Of a stretch of 64,000 nucleotides of DNA, positions 27,552 through 36,986 are shown piece after piece. Origin of the DNA: Phenylobacterium aquaticum (GTDB lineage: Bacteria > Pseudomonadota > Alphaproteobacteria > Caulobacterales > Caulobacteraceae); contig NZ_JALDPT010000004.1 of assembly GCF_022695515.1 (NCBI RefSeq), positions 62,001-126,000 of the forward strand, read 5' to 3'. Below the pieces are notes generated by a model. The model was not told the DNA's origin. It searched no databases and saw only the letters and a program-made list of their open reading frames with translations. A program made the position numbers and the translations under genes. Position 1 is the first letter of the stretch. Every line of letters begins with the position of its first letter.

Positions 27552-28667
27552 TCAGGCCGCGGCGGCGGCCGACGCGGTTCCGCCGCCCAGGTTCTCCTGC
27601 AGGGCGCGCAGCAGGGTCTCGGGTTTCATGGGCTTTTCGACGACGCCGTTCATGCCGGCCGACAGATAGCCGGCGGCGTCCTCAGGGTCGGCGTTGGCGG
27701 TGAGCGCGATGATCGGCACCCGCCCGGCCGGGCCGGCGAACTGGCGGATCTCGCGGGTGGCCGCGACCCCGTCCATGCGGGGCATCTTGATGTCCATCAG
27801 GATCAGGTCGAAACGGCCCGAGCGGGCGGCCTCCACGGCCTCGACCCCGTCCATGGCGCTCTCTGAGGTGCAGTCGAACATCTCGCAGAGGGTCTCGGCG
27901 ACCATGCGGTTGGTGGCGTTGTCGTCGACCACCAGGATGTGGGCGCTGCGCCCGTTCTCGCCGCCCGCGGTCTCGCCCTCGGAGACCTCCGGTAGGGCGC
28001 AGGGGGCCTCGAATTCGAACACCAGGGTCTCGCCGCCGCCGCGATTGTCGTCGGCGCGGATTCGGCCGCTCAGGGCGTTGAGGATCGTGCGGCCAAGGGC
28101 GGAGGCGAGCGCGATCTCAAGGCCGAACAGGGCCTCGATCTCGCGGATATCCAGGGCGCGGGCGCCGAGATTGCGGTCGCCGCCGCCGCGGACGCGGCCC
28201 TCGATCTTGATGGTGTCGCCGGTCTGCACCGCCCGCAGGGTGGCCTCGACCGCCCCTCGGCGCACGCCGGCCAGGGCCTGGGCGATCAGGCCGTCAAAGG
28301 CCTGGATGGTGCGCGGCGCGTCGATGATCGCCGAGGCTTCCGGGTCGCCGTCATAGGAGACCAGCAGGGTGACGCCGGAATCCCGGGCCCGGTCGCCCCA
28401 GCGGGCCTCCAGGTCGTCGACCAGGTCGCGCAGCCGGTGGGGCTGGGGGTTGAGCTCTATGCCCGTCGCGGACGCCGTCATCAGGTCCATGCTGGAGGCG
28501 ACGATCTGGCGGACGTTCAGGCAGGCCTCGGTCACCCCGGCGACGCAGGCCTGGGCGTCATGGCCCAGGGGCTGGCGCGACAGGCGCTCGGCGAGCGCCA
28601 GCACGCCCTCCATCTGCTGATGGATTTCGCTGGTGACGCGCTCGAAAAAGAACTCTTTCGACGGCAT
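27552..28667 (-). CDS. Degenerate hybrid kinase: HisKA/HATPase-like region lacking the acceptor His, plus receiver domain
   Basis: 371 residues from ATG 28667 (a longer start at 28712 is possible). Residues 5-60 resemble a HisKA helix, but 'TSEIHQQMEGVLALAERL' aligns with the usual [10 protein letters not shown] so that Ser replaces the phospho-acceptor His. A HATPase-like region follows without a convincing N box. The C-terminal receiver (about 245-360) is intact: 'HILVVDDNATNRMV', acceptor Asp in 'LILMDIKMPRMDG', 'IALTANA' and 'VVEKPMKP'. It is probably a receiver with a pseudo-kinase dimerisation platform, signalling through partners. Its stop abuts the hlyD stop as TGATCA. Confidence 0.82.
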   Translation of the reverse strand: MPSKEFFFERVTSEIHQQMEGVLALAERLSRQPLGHDAQACVAGVTEACLNVRQIVASSMDLMTASATGIELNPQPHRLRDLVDDLEARWGDRARDSGVTLLVSYDGDPEASAIIDAPRTIQAFDGLIAQALAGVRRGAVEATLRAVQTGDTIKIEGRVRGGGDRNLGARALDIREIEALFGLEIALASALGRTILNALSGRIRADDNRGGGETLVFEFEAPCALPEVSEGETAGGENGRSAHILVVDDNATNRMVAETLCEMFDCTSESAMDGVEAVEAARSGRFDLILMDIKMPRMDGVAATREIRQFAGPAGRVPIIALTANADPEDAAGYLSAGMNGVVEKPMKPETLLRALQENLGGGTASAAAAA

Positions 28668-28778
28668 GTGCGGGCGGTCGCCTTGAACAACTGATACCCA
28701 GAATGCGCACAAGCGCTTGCAGAGACGTTAAATTCCGTCGGCGTTGCGCAACTCTGAGCAAAGTTCCGACGCGAACAA

Positions 28779-28808
28779 GAAAAAGGGCGGCGGGTCACCC
28801 CGCCGCCC
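28779..28808 (-). terminator. Intrinsic terminator of the first TonB receptor gene
   Basis: On the minus strand, a perfect 10-bp stem GGGCGGCGGG/CCCGCCGCCC (28785-28794 and 28799-28808) with a 4-base loop is followed by TTTTTCTT. It lies about 30 bases beyond the receptor stop codon. Confidence 0.85.
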
Positions 28809-28836
28809 TGCAAGTTCCGGGGAGGAAACCCGGGTT

Positions 28837-31338
28837 CTAGAAGCGGTACTGCAGCTCGACGCCGTAGGTGCGCGGCTGGATCAGGCCGCGGTTGATCGCG
28901 ACCCCAGTCTGCTGAAGGTAGGCCTTGCCGCCGACCACCAGGCCGGGGTTCGGATTGGCGAAGACCGCCGTCGGGTTGGTGGAGCCCGTCGAGGTGTAGC
29001 CCTGCTCGTCAAAGGCGTTCTTCACGTAGCCGATGATCGAATACTTCTCGTCGGCGTCCTTCCACAGCACCCGGAAATCGGCGGTCCCGTAGGCGGGAAC
29101 CTCGAAGGCCGGATCCTTGAAGGGCTGGTAGATGGTCTTGTCGGTCCAGGTGTAGGTGGCCGACAGGATCAGCGAGCCCGGCGTGAAGTCGAAGGTGTAG
29201 TTGCCGTTGAAGGCGAACTTGTTTTCCGGCGACTGGAAGAGCTGCGAGCCCTTCAGGTCCTGGAAGACCAGCAGCACGCCATTGGACGTGGCCGTGCCGC
29301 CCTTGGGCTTGGCCGAGGCCAGCAGGGCCGACGGGTCCGCCGGGTCATAGAAGCAGCAGCCCTTGGTGATCTCGGTGTTGAGATAGCCGTAGGAGGCGAT
29401 GAACTGCAGGGGCTGGATCGGCTGCCATTGGGCTTCCAGCTCCAGGCCGTAGGCGCGGGCGTCGACATTGACGAAGTTGTTCGCCGAGGCCGTGCCCGCC
29501 GCGTTCAGCTGCTGCAGGTTCAGCTGCAGGTCCTTGTAGGTGTTGTAGAACAGCGAGCCGTTCAGGATCAGGCGGCGCGCGATGGTCTTCTTCATGCCCA
29601 GCTCGAAGGCGTCGACGCCTTCCTGCTTGGCTTCCGGTTGCGGGGCCAGCGTGCCCAGCAGGAACCCGCCGGACTTATAACCGCGGCTGTACTTGGCGTA
29701 GTACAGGCTGTCGCGGTCCGGGGTGAAGTCGACGTCGAGGGTGCCGGTGACCGCGTCCCAGCTGCCCGACAGGCTGCGGTAGTTCTGCACGCCGGGCGTC
29801 GTCGGATCCATGTCGCTGGAGACGTCGAAGGCCACCGCGCCGGCGAACAGCGAGGGCGAGAGCAGGACCAGGCGCTGATACTCGTAGCCGTCCTTCTCAT
29901 CCTTCGTGTAGCGCAGGCCGCCGGTCACCGACCAGGCGTCGTTGAACTTGTAGGTCGCCTGGCCGAAGACAGCATAGGCCTTGCTGGTCAGACGCGCCTG
30001 CTGGTCGGCGAAATCCCGCGACGGATTGGCGGCGGCCAGGGCCCCCGTCAGGGTCAGGGGCTGGGCCAGCTGGGTCTGCTGCGGGTCGGCCAGCTGGATC
30101 CGCTGGGCGTATTCCTCGTGGTACTGATAGAGGCCGAGGATCCAGGTCAGCGGGCCGTCGGCCTTGGAGCTCAGATTGATTTCATTCGAGTAATAGCGCT
30201 TGTGCTCGTTGAAATCGGTGGTCTGGTCCGGATAGTAGGGGACCGCCATGCCGGGGATCGCGATCGCGGTGGTGCGGCTGGTGCCGTCATAGTCGCCACC
30301 GGTCTGGTAGTTGTACTGCTGGAAGCCGCCGATGTACTTCAGGTCCGCCCAGCCGAGGTCGTAGGTCACCTGAGCCGTCAGCAGGTGGTTGCCGCGAAGC
30401 TGACCATAGCCGTTGGTGTTGGTGTTCATCTTGTACGGGTCGGACGCGCCGGGATTGGCGGTCGTGTAGCCGTATTGCGGGTTCGGCAGCAGGCCGCCGA
30501 TCGGCTGGAACACGCGGGTCGTGTCGTACGGCGTGATGGTGTTGGACAGACGGTCGCCGACGCCGGTGGTGTCGTCCCAGCTGGTCCGCGAATAGCGCAG
30601 CCACGCCGTGGCGTTGTCGCCCAGCTCGGCTTCGGCCTGGAATTCGAAATAGGTGCGCTTGATCGTGCCGCCGTCGTTGGCGGTGCCGATGTTCTTGATG
30701 AAGCCTTCGCGCTGATAGTCCTGGCTGCCGCCGACCTTGAAGCGCAGGTGCTCGGCCACCGGGATGGAGACGACGCCTTCGACCTTGGAGTGGTCGTAGT
30801 TGCCGTAGCTCGCGCGGATCTCGCCGCCGAAGTCATGGGCCGGGTGCTTGGAGATGGTGTTCACCGCGCCGCCCATGGCGTTACGGCCATACAGCGTGCC
30901 CTGCGGACCGCGCAGGATTTCGGTGCGCTCCACGAACAGCGGGGTCTTGAACAGTTCCGACGAGGAGGCCGAATAGAAGCCGTCCGAATAGGTCGCCACG
31001 CCCGGGTCGTTGCCGACATAGAAGGTGTTGCGGCCGGCGCCCCGCAGCGAGATGCGGTCGGTGCCGGAATAGTTCATGCCCGGCGTGAAGTTCACGAAGT
31101 CCTGGACGTTGGTCATGCCGACCACGTCGCGTTGGCTGGAGGTGAAGGCCGACACCGCGACCGGAACGTCCTGCAGGGCCTGTTCGCGCTTCTCAGCGGT
31201 GACGACCAGTTCTTCGATGGTGAAGTCCGAGGGATCCTTCGCCTGGGCGAAGGCGGGGGCGGACATGGCGGTGAGTGCGAGAGCCGAGGCCCCGACGGCG
31301 AGCGCAGAGCGCAGCCGCAGGCTGTTGATTGACGTCAT
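28837..31338 (-). CDS. TonB-dependent outer-membrane receptor
   Basis: 833 residues from ATG 31338, which follows GGGAGG. A signal peptide ends near residue 32 (APAFAQ). The N-terminal plug starts 'IEELVVTAEKREQALQDVPV' and contains 'RGPQGTLYGRNAMGGAVN'. A long 22-strand barrel follows with 'YSRGYKSGGF' and ends in the outer-membrane signature 'TYGVELQYRF' with terminal Phe. It imports an unknown ligand using TonB energy; length and plug match the large Caulobacterales/Sphingomonadales family for plant-derived or siderophore-like molecules. It is a close paralogue of the next gene upstream and shares its promoter element. Confidence 0.95.
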   Translation of the reverse strand: MTSINSLRLRSALAVGASALALTAMSAPAFAQAKDPSDFTIEELVVTAEKREQALQDVPVAVSAFTSSQRDVVGMTNVQDFVNFTPGMNYSGTDRISLRGAGRNTFYVGNDPGVATYSDGFYSASSSELFKTPLFVERTEILRGPQGTLYGRNAMGGAVNTISKHPAHDFGGEIRASYGNYDHSKVEGVVSIPVAEHLRFKVGGSQDYQREGFIKNIGTANDGGTIKRTYFEFQAEAELGDNATAWLRYSRTSWDDTTGVGDRLSNTITPYDTTRVFQPIGGLLPNPQYGYTTANPGASDPYKMNTNTNGYGQLRGNHLLTAQVTYDLGWADLKYIGGFQQYNYQTGGDYDGTSRTTAIAIPGMAVPYYPDQTTDFNEHKRYYSNEINLSSKADGPLTWILGLYQYHEEYAQRIQLADPQQTQLAQPLTLTGALAAANPSRDFADQQARLTSKAYAVFGQATYKFNDAWSVTGGLRYTKDEKDGYEYQRLVLLSPSLFAGAVAFDVSSDMDPTTPGVQNYRSLSGSWDAVTGTLDVDFTPDRDSLYYAKYSRGYKSGGFLLGTLAPQPEAKQEGVDAFELGMKKTIARRLILNGSLFYNTYKDLQLNLQQLNAAGTASANNFVNVDARAYGLELEAQWQPIQPLQFIASYGYLNTEITKGCCFYDPADPSALLASAKPKGGTATSNGVLLVFQDLKGSQLFQSPENKFAFNGNYTFDFTPGSLILSATYTWTDKTIYQPFKDPAFEVPAYGTADFRVLWKDADEKYSIIGYVKNAFDEQGYTSTGSTNPTAVFANPNPGLVVGGKAYLQQTGVAINRGLIQPRTYGVELQYRF

Positions 31339-31438
31339 AGATCCTCCCAAGGCGCAGGAGGGTGTTGATTCACCCTGCCGGCGCCCGCGTGATGCGCGTG
31401 TGATGAGGCCCGGGCGCGGGGAGGCGACCGGACGTGGC

Positions 31439-31483
31439 GGAACCTCGTGTCCGCATGCGCACCCGTCAATTGTGATGGGTGAT
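31439..31483 (-). promoter_or_regulatory. Shared promoter-proximal element, copy 1 (TonB receptor 28837-31338)
   Basis: On the minus strand, ATCACCCATCACAATTGACG (31464-31483) is followed after exactly 17 bases by GAGGTTCC (31439-31446), about 100 bases before the start codon. The same arrangement occurs upstream of the second receptor. TTGACG could serve as a -35 hexamer, or the 20-mer could be a regulator site. The rest of the 31339-31788 gap has no coding potential that I can support. Confidence 0.6.
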
Positions 31484-31721
31484 TAGTTATCGTGAATCAT
31501 ATTCGCTTACGCTGTATTGTGGCCGAAATACCGCGCTTTCAAATCGCATGTACAAAACCGAGCAGCGTTCTTTGACCCGTTCGTGAATCAAAGGTGAAGC
31601 TCGAGGAATGGCAGAGCTTCACAAACCCATTGTTCAAAAAACTCCGGGCCCACGGGGCGGGAGGCGGCCGCGCGACGTTCCCTGGGCCTTTGGTCGGCGG
31701 ACCCGATGAAGCCCCGCGCAA

Positions 31722-31754
31722 GAAAAAGGGGCGCGCCGGATACCGACGCGCCCC
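31722..31754 (-). terminator. Intrinsic terminator of the second TonB receptor gene
   Basis: On the minus strand, GGGGCGCG pairs with CGCGCCCC (plus-strand positions 31728-31735 and 31747-31754) and is followed by TTTTTCTT. It lies 35 bases past the stop codon of the upstream receptor gene, so the two receptor genes are separate transcription units. Confidence 0.8.
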
Positions 31755-31788
31755 CGTCTTTGGAGCTCTCTGTGGCCTGAGGTGAGGC

Positions 31789-34568
31789 CTAGAAGAACTT
31801 GTAGTGCAGCTCCACCCCGTAGGTCCGGGGCGGGGTCAGGCCGTAGTTGCGGCCACCGCTCAGGAACTGGTCGGAGGGAACCTTCGGATTGTAGTTGCGG
31901 TTCGAAGCGGCCACGGCGGCGTCGTAGCCCTCGGTGTCAGCGACATTCTTGACGTAGGCGATGACGGTGTACTTGCCGCTGGTGGGCGCCCAGGAGGCGC
32001 GAAGGTCGATCTGATCCCAGGTCGGCGCTTCGTTCCAGGGCTGGCTGAAGATGTTGGCGTAGGTCTTGTCACGCCAGACATAGCTGCCGCCCACGGTCAG
32101 GGTCCCGGAGTCCAGGAAGAACGAGTAGTTGGCGTTCACGCCCAGCTTGTTGCGCGGCGCCTGGGGCAGCTTGTTGCCCTTCACGCTGACCAGGCCGGTA
32201 TTCACGTTGTCGTTCAGATCGGTGTAGAGGCCGCTCTTGGTGATTTCCGTGTCGTTGAACGAATAGTCGGCCATGACACGCAGAGCCTGGGTCGGGGCCC
32301 AGATGGCGTCCATTTCCAGACCGGTCGAACGCGATTCCGGCACGTTGACGAACTGGGTGACGACCGTCGCCCCCAGCGCCACCGACACCGGCGCCTGCAG
32401 GTTCTTGTAGCTGTAGTTGAAGATCGCCGCATTGACCTGGAGGGTCCGGCCGAAGTTCTTCTTCAGGCCGATCTCGATCGAGTCGACGAACTCCGGCGCG
32501 GCTTCCGGCTCCGCGAGGCCGCCGCCAGCCGATAGACCGAAGGCCTTGTAGCCACGGCTATAGCGGGCGTAGCCCATGGTGCCTTCGCCCGGATCCCACT
32601 GAACGCCGAGGGTTCCGGTCCAGGCGTCGGAGGTGTCGCCCAGGTGGCGGACCATGTTCCCGGTGGTGGGATCGATGGTGTACTGGGTGCAGACCGTGCC
32701 CTTGCAGACCACCGGATCGGTGACGCCCTTGGCGCCGGCCGCGGTGGTGGTCGGCGCGAGCGCCGTGGTCAGGTCGAAGGCGCCGTTGCCCAGGCCGCCG
32801 AGCGGCGCGAGCGCGTTGCCCAGACCGAACGCCTTGCCCACCGCTGGAAGCGCGCTGAGGTTGCCGAGCAGGCTGCCCCAGTTCGCCGCCGTGCCGGGGC
32901 CGAAAGCGTTGAGGCCCAGCGCCGAGTAGAGGGCGGGCATGCAGACGTCCGAGAAGCAGACGACCCGACGATCTTCAACGCCGTACTTCTTGTCCTTGGT
33001 GTAGCGCAGGCCGGCCGTGAACTTCAGGGTGTCGGTGGCCTTCCAGTCGATCTGACCGAAGGCGGCCTGGCTTTCGGTGACCAGGGTGTATTCCGAGATC
33101 GAGAACGCGCCGGTGGGGTTCTTGGCCGCGCCGAGAACCGGGGTCAGCATCTGGGTCTGGGCGGCGTTGTAGCCGTCCAGGGTGTTCGTCGCCGAATAGG
33201 TGTCGTGGTAATAATAGAGACCGGCGATCCACTGCAGCGGGCCATCCGTGGTCGACGAGAAGTTGATCTCGTGGCTGTACCACTTCGGCTTCTCGAAATA
33301 GTCGTAGGTGTCGACGCCCTGGACGGTCAGCGGGCTGCAGTCGACGGTCGACGCCCCGAAGCTAAATAGGGTGTGGACGGTGCCGCAAGCCGAGCCGGCC
33401 GCCAGCGGAACCTGATACGACTTGACGTTGGAGTTATCCAGGTCGCCGGTCGTGTCGTAGGTGTAGTTCTGCAGGCCCGTCGTGTACTTCACGTCGAAGG
33501 TCGGGAAGTGATAGGCGAAGTTGAACGTCAGCAGATTGACGTCGGTCAGGCCCACATGGATCGGCGTATTGGTGTTGATCTTGTGGGAGTCCGCGATCGC
33601 GGGGTTCGTCGTCGTCGTGCCGCCGTTGAATTGCTGGAGGCTGCCGGGAACGATGCCGTTAACGCCGGTCTCGGTCGAGTAGCCGTGGACCGGGTTGTAG
33701 ACGACCGAGAAGTTCGGATCCATCAGACCCGTTTCATAGGAGTCGCCGAGATAGCCGGAACGGGCGCCGGGGCCCCCGCGGTTGTCCCAGTTCAGAACCC
33801 CGTATTTCAGCCAGGCTTCGGCGTTGTCGCCGAGCTTCGCCTCGAGCTGCAGCTCGACGGAATACTCGTTCCGCTTCGAGCCTTCGGTCGGCATGTTGGC
33901 GTTGACGTTGGAATAGTAGCCGTCCCTCTGGTCGAGCTTATAGCCGGACAGGCGGAACTTCAGATTGTCGCCGAGCGGGCCGGAGACATAGCCCTGGAAG
34001 TTCGTGAAGCCGTAGTTCTCCGCGATCGCGCGGACTTCGGCGGTCATGGTCTCGGTCGGGCGCGCCGAGACGATGTTGACGGTGCCGGCGATGGAGTTGC
34101 GGCCGTAGAGGGTGCCCTGCGGGCCGCGCAGCACTTCGACCCGGTCGATGAACAGCGGCGGCGCGCCGGCGAACACGGTCGAGGTGGTGTAGAGGCCGTC
34201 AATATAGATGGCGACGGCGCGTCGACGGAGTGGATGTTGGTCAGGCGGCCGACGCCGCGAATGCTGGCGCGGTCATTCACCGACGAATAGACGAAGCCCG
34301 GCGTGAAGTTCGTCAGGTCCTGGACGGTGTTGATGCCCACGAGATCGCGGGTCTTGCTGGTGAAGGCCGAGATCGCGACCGGAACGTCCTGCAGGCTCTG
34401 CTCCCGCTTTTCAGCGGTGACGACCAGTTCCTCGATCATGGTGGCTTCAGGGGCGGCATCGGCGGCGGCGGCGGCGGCGAATGCGGGCGCTGCGAATGCG
34501 GACAGGGCGAGGGCCGAGGCCCCCACGGCCAACACAGAACGCAGCCGAAGGCTGTTATTTGACGTCAT
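31789..34568 (-). pseudogene. TonB-dependent outer-membrane receptor, frameshifted
   Basis: The start at 34568 (after GGGAGGAATC) gives a signal peptide and plug start nearly identical to the first receptor ('LRLRSVLAVGASALALSAFA', 'IEELVVTAEKREQSLQDVPV'). The frame breaks near 34214-34222. Adding one base continues as 'VAIYIDGLYTTSTVFAG' into 'RGPQGTLYGRNSIAGTVN' and a complete barrel ending 'TYGVELHYKFF'. The corrected length is about 926 residues. The barrel is intact over some 780 codons after the shift, which argues for an assembly error or a very recent mutation. It has its own terminator and the same upstream element as the first receptor. Confidence 0.88.
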
Positions 34569-34667
34569 GATTCCTCCCAAAGGGCTCGTGAGTGTTGGCC
34601 ACTCCTCGGACGCCCAATTGATTTTTTTCTGACTCCAACTCGAACATTTCGAGCCGAGGAGCCGTTT

Positions 34668-34712
34668 GGAACCTCCCGGTTATCTGCGGAAACGTCAATT
34701 GTGATGGCTGAT
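34668..34712 (-). promoter_or_regulatory. Shared promoter-proximal element, copy 2 (TonB receptor 31789-34568)
   Basis: On the minus strand, ATCAGCCATCACAATTGACG (34693-34712) differs from copy 1 at one base. It is again followed after 17 bases by GAGGTTCC (34668-34675), 100 bases before the start. Sequence between and after these blocks is not conserved. The rest of the gap up to queC (34713-34923) shows no gene; it contains a GGCCGGCCGC/GCGGCGGCC stem near 34871-34894 on the queC side. Confidence 0.6.
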
Positions 34713-34923
34713 AACCTAGGGGTCCCGCGGCAAGCGGCGTCGCGAATGTGGCGCAAATGGCGCGTTTTCGGACGCGCCGCACAAAAATGACCTTGGGTTT
34801 GGCGCCGAAGCTAACTCAATTTGAGGATGCGTACCGCCGGTAGGCGCCCTCGGGCCTGTGGGGCGAAGGGCCGGCCGCTACGGCGGCGGCCCCGGGGTTT
34901 CGGAAAGCCTCGGCAAGTTGCAT

Positions 34924-35667
34924 ATGTGCGCCATGAGCTCCCCCACCCGCGTCCCCTCCCGCGCTCTCGTGCTGTTCTCCGGCGGCCAGGACTCCAGCGT
35001 CTGTCTGGCCTGGGCCCTTGATCGCTACGACCATGTCGAGACCGTGGGCTTCGACTATGGCCAGAGGCATGCGGTCGAACTGGCCCAGCGATCGGTGGTC
35101 CGCGACCAGATCGTCCGGGCCTTTCCGCAATGGGCCGGTCGCCTGGGCGAGGATCACATGCTGGACCTGACCGGCTTCGGCGCGGTCGGCGACACGGCCA
35201 TGACCGCCGACCGCGCCTTCGAGATCACCGAGAAGGGCCTGCCCAACACCTTCGTGCCCGGCCGCAATCTCGTCTTCCTGACCTATGCCGCGGCCCTTGC
35301 CGACCGACGCAAGGCCCGCTTCCTGGTGGGCGGCATGTGCGAGACCGACTTCTCCGGTTATCCCGACTGCCGGCGCGACAGCCTCGACGCCCTGCAGACC
35401 GCCCTGAACATGGGCATGGCCCAGGACTTCGTGATCGAGACGCCGCTCATGTGGCTGACCAAGGCTGAAACCTGGGGCCTGGCCAAGCGGCTGGGCGGCG
35501 AGCCGCTGGTCGAGCTGATCCTCGAACACAGCCACACCTGCTATCGCGGCGAGCGCGGCGAACGCCACGCCTGGGGCTATGGCTGCGGAACCTGCCCGGC
35601 CTGCGAACTGCGGGCTCGCGGCTGGGACCAGTGGGTCGAGGCCGGCCGCGAGACCCTCGCGCCATGA
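34924..35667 (+). CDS. queC: 7-cyano-7-deazaguanine synthase (preQ0 synthase)
   Basis: About 247 residues from ATG 34924; ATG 34933 is an equal candidate, and an upstream start at 34858 adds a non-family segment. It converts 7-carboxy-7-deazaguanine to preQ0 with ammonia and ATP. The ATP PP-loop is '[16 protein letters not shown]', followed by '[12 protein letters not shown]' and '[13 protein letters not shown]'. The C-terminal zinc cysteines are in 'CYRG...[11 protein letters not shown]'. It is the first gene of queC-queE-queD for queuosine; the stop overlaps queE as ATGA. Confidence 0.95.
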   Translation: MCAMSSPTRVPSRALVLFSGGQDSSVCLAWALDRYDHVETVGFDYGQRHAVELAQRSVVRDQIVRAFPQWAGRLGEDHMLDLTGFGAVGDTAMTADRAFEITEKGLPNTFVPGRNLVFLTYAAALADRRKARFLVGGMCETDFSGYPDCRRDSLDALQTALNMGMAQDFVIETPLMWLTKAETWGLAKRLGGEPLVELILEHSHTCYRGERGERHAWGYGCGTCPACELRARGWDQWVEAGRETLAP

Positions 35668-36296
35668 GCTACGCCGTCAAGGAGATCTTTCTGACCCTGC
35701 AGGGCGAGGGCGGCCAGGCTGGCCGGCCGGCGGTGTTCTGCCGGTTCGCGGGGTGCAATCTGTGGTCCGGCCGCGAGGAGGACCGCGCCGAGGCGGTCTG
35801 CAGCTTCTGCGACACCGATTTCGTCGGCATGGACGGTCCGGGCGGCGGGCGGTTCGCCACGGCCGAGGCCCTGGCCGACGGCGTGGCCGCCAAGTGGGAA
35901 GGCGGCGACGAGGGCCGGCTGGTGGTCTGCACCGGCGGCGAGCCCCTGCTGCAGCTGGATGAGGCCCTGATCGCGGCCTTCCACGCCCGCGGCTTCATGA
36001 TCGCGCTGGAGACCAACGGCACCCTGCCGGCGCCCGCAGGCGTCGACTGGATCTGCGTCAGCCCCAAGGCCCAGGCGCCGGTGGTGCAAACCCGCGGCCA
36101 GGAGCTGAAGCTGGTGTTTCCTCAGAAGGGCGTCGATCCCACCCGCTTCGAGGCGATGGATTTCGAGCGCTTCCTGCTACAGCCGATGGACGGCCCGCAC
36201 CGCGTCGAGAACACGCAGGCGGCGATCGCCTATTGCCTCACGCACCCTCGCTGGCGTTTAAGCGTGCAAACCCACAAGTACCTCGGCATCCCCTAG
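35664..36296 (+). CDS. queE: 7-carboxy-7-deazaguanine synthase (radical SAM)
   Basis: 210 residues. It rearranges 6-carboxy-tetrahydropterin to 7-carboxy-7-deazaguanine. The N-terminal '[19 protein letters not shown]' is the QueE signature. The cluster motif is the variant C-x14-C-x2-C (Cys at 'GCNLW', then 'CSFC' and 'DTDF') rather than the plain CxxxCxxC, as known for a structurally studied Burkholderia QueE. '[11 protein letters not shown]' is the SAM-binding GGEP strand. It starts within the queC stop (ATGA) and is followed by queD after 41 bases. Confidence 0.95.
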   Translation: MSYAVKEIFLTLQGEGGQAGRPAVFCRFAGCNLWSGREEDRAEAVCSFCDTDFVGMDGPGGGRFATAEALADGVAAKWEGGDEGRLVVCTGGEPLLQLDEALIAAFHARGFMIALETNGTLPAPAGVDWICVSPKAQAPVVQTRGQELKLVFPQKGVDPTRFEAMDFERFLLQPMDGPHRVENTQAAIAYCLTHPRWRLSVQTHKYLGIP

Positions 36297-36337
36297 GCGC
36301 GTCCGTCGCGTCTGGGACGCCTCAAGCCCTCCCCGGA

Positions 36338-36715
36338 ATGACCCAGCCCGAATTCGAGATCACCAAGGCCGCGACCTTCGACGCGGCCCACTTCCTGCCC
36401 GACGGCGGCCCCAAGGGCAGCCCCTACACCCGCATGCACGGGCACTCCTTCCGCGTGGAGGCGACCGTGCGCGGCCGCGCCCAGGCGCCGGTCGGTTGGG
36501 TCGAGGACCTGGCCGCCCTGGACGGCGCGCTGAAGGCGGTCGCCGCCAGCCTGGACCATGGCCTGCTGAACGAGGTCGCCGGCCTGGAAAGCCCGACCCT
36601 GGAAAACATCTGTCTCTATTTCGCCGACAAGCTGAAGCCGCGCTTCCCGGGCCTGTGCCGGGTGGTGCTGTCGCGGCCGACGATCGGCGAGAGCTGCGCG
36701 CTCAGCCTGAGCTAG
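36338..36715 (+). CDS. queD: 6-carboxytetrahydropterin synthase-type protein, lacking the usual catalytic Cys
   Basis: 125 residues from ATG 36338. It belongs to the PTPS/QueD family, which makes 6-carboxy-tetrahydropterin from dihydroneopterin triphosphate. The zinc histidines are visible in 'FDAAHFLP' and 'RMHGHSFRV', and 'PTLENICLYFADKL' carries the conserved Glu. In E. coli-type QueD a Cys precedes the HGH by four residues; here that position is Tyr ('YTRMHGH'). It may use another residue or differ in chemistry. Operon position with queC and queE supports the QueD role. Its TAG shares CTAG (36712-36715) with the opposing gene. Confidence 0.88.
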   Translation: MTQPEFEITKAATFDAAHFLPDGGPKGSPYTRMHGHSFRVEATVRGRAQAPVGWVEDLAALDGALKAVAASLDHGLLNEVAGLESPTLENICLYFADKLKPRFPGLCRVVLSRPTIGESCALSLS

Positions 36716-36921
36716 CGCCGGGCCTCGTCCTTCTTGTGGTCGTGGGGCAGGACCGCGCCCACCGCCATGCCCGCGCCCTTGGCGGTCATGCCGACCGCCT
36801 TGCCGGTGACCCCGATCGCCGTGCCCGCGACTACGCCCACAGCGGTGGCGATGCAGGCCGACTGGCTGAGCCCCAGGCCCAGGATCAGGGCCAGGCGGGC
36901 GATCGTGCGCGTGGACGGCAT
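36712..36921 (-). CDS. Small predicted lipoprotein or exported protein (69 aa)
   Basis: An N-terminal signal segment 'IARLALILGLGLSQSACIA' places a Cys at residue 23 as a possible lipidation site, although the -3 residue is Gln rather than Leu. A Gly/Ala/Val-rich middle ('VVAGTAIGVTGKAVG') could be a second membrane-associated segment. The C terminus is charged ('HDHKKDEARR'). Small proteins of this design are frequent in Caulobacterales; the function is unknown. It ends inside the queD stop. Confidence 0.72.
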   Translation of the reverse strand: MPSTRTIARLALILGLGLSQSACIATAVGVVAGTAIGVTGKAVGMTAKGAGMAVGAVLPHDHKKDEARR

Positions 36922-36986
36922 GGGGCAGGCTCCTTCTGGGAACCTTCGATTAACCCTGAAAGATCACCAAAAGGCGCCCTAAGGCC

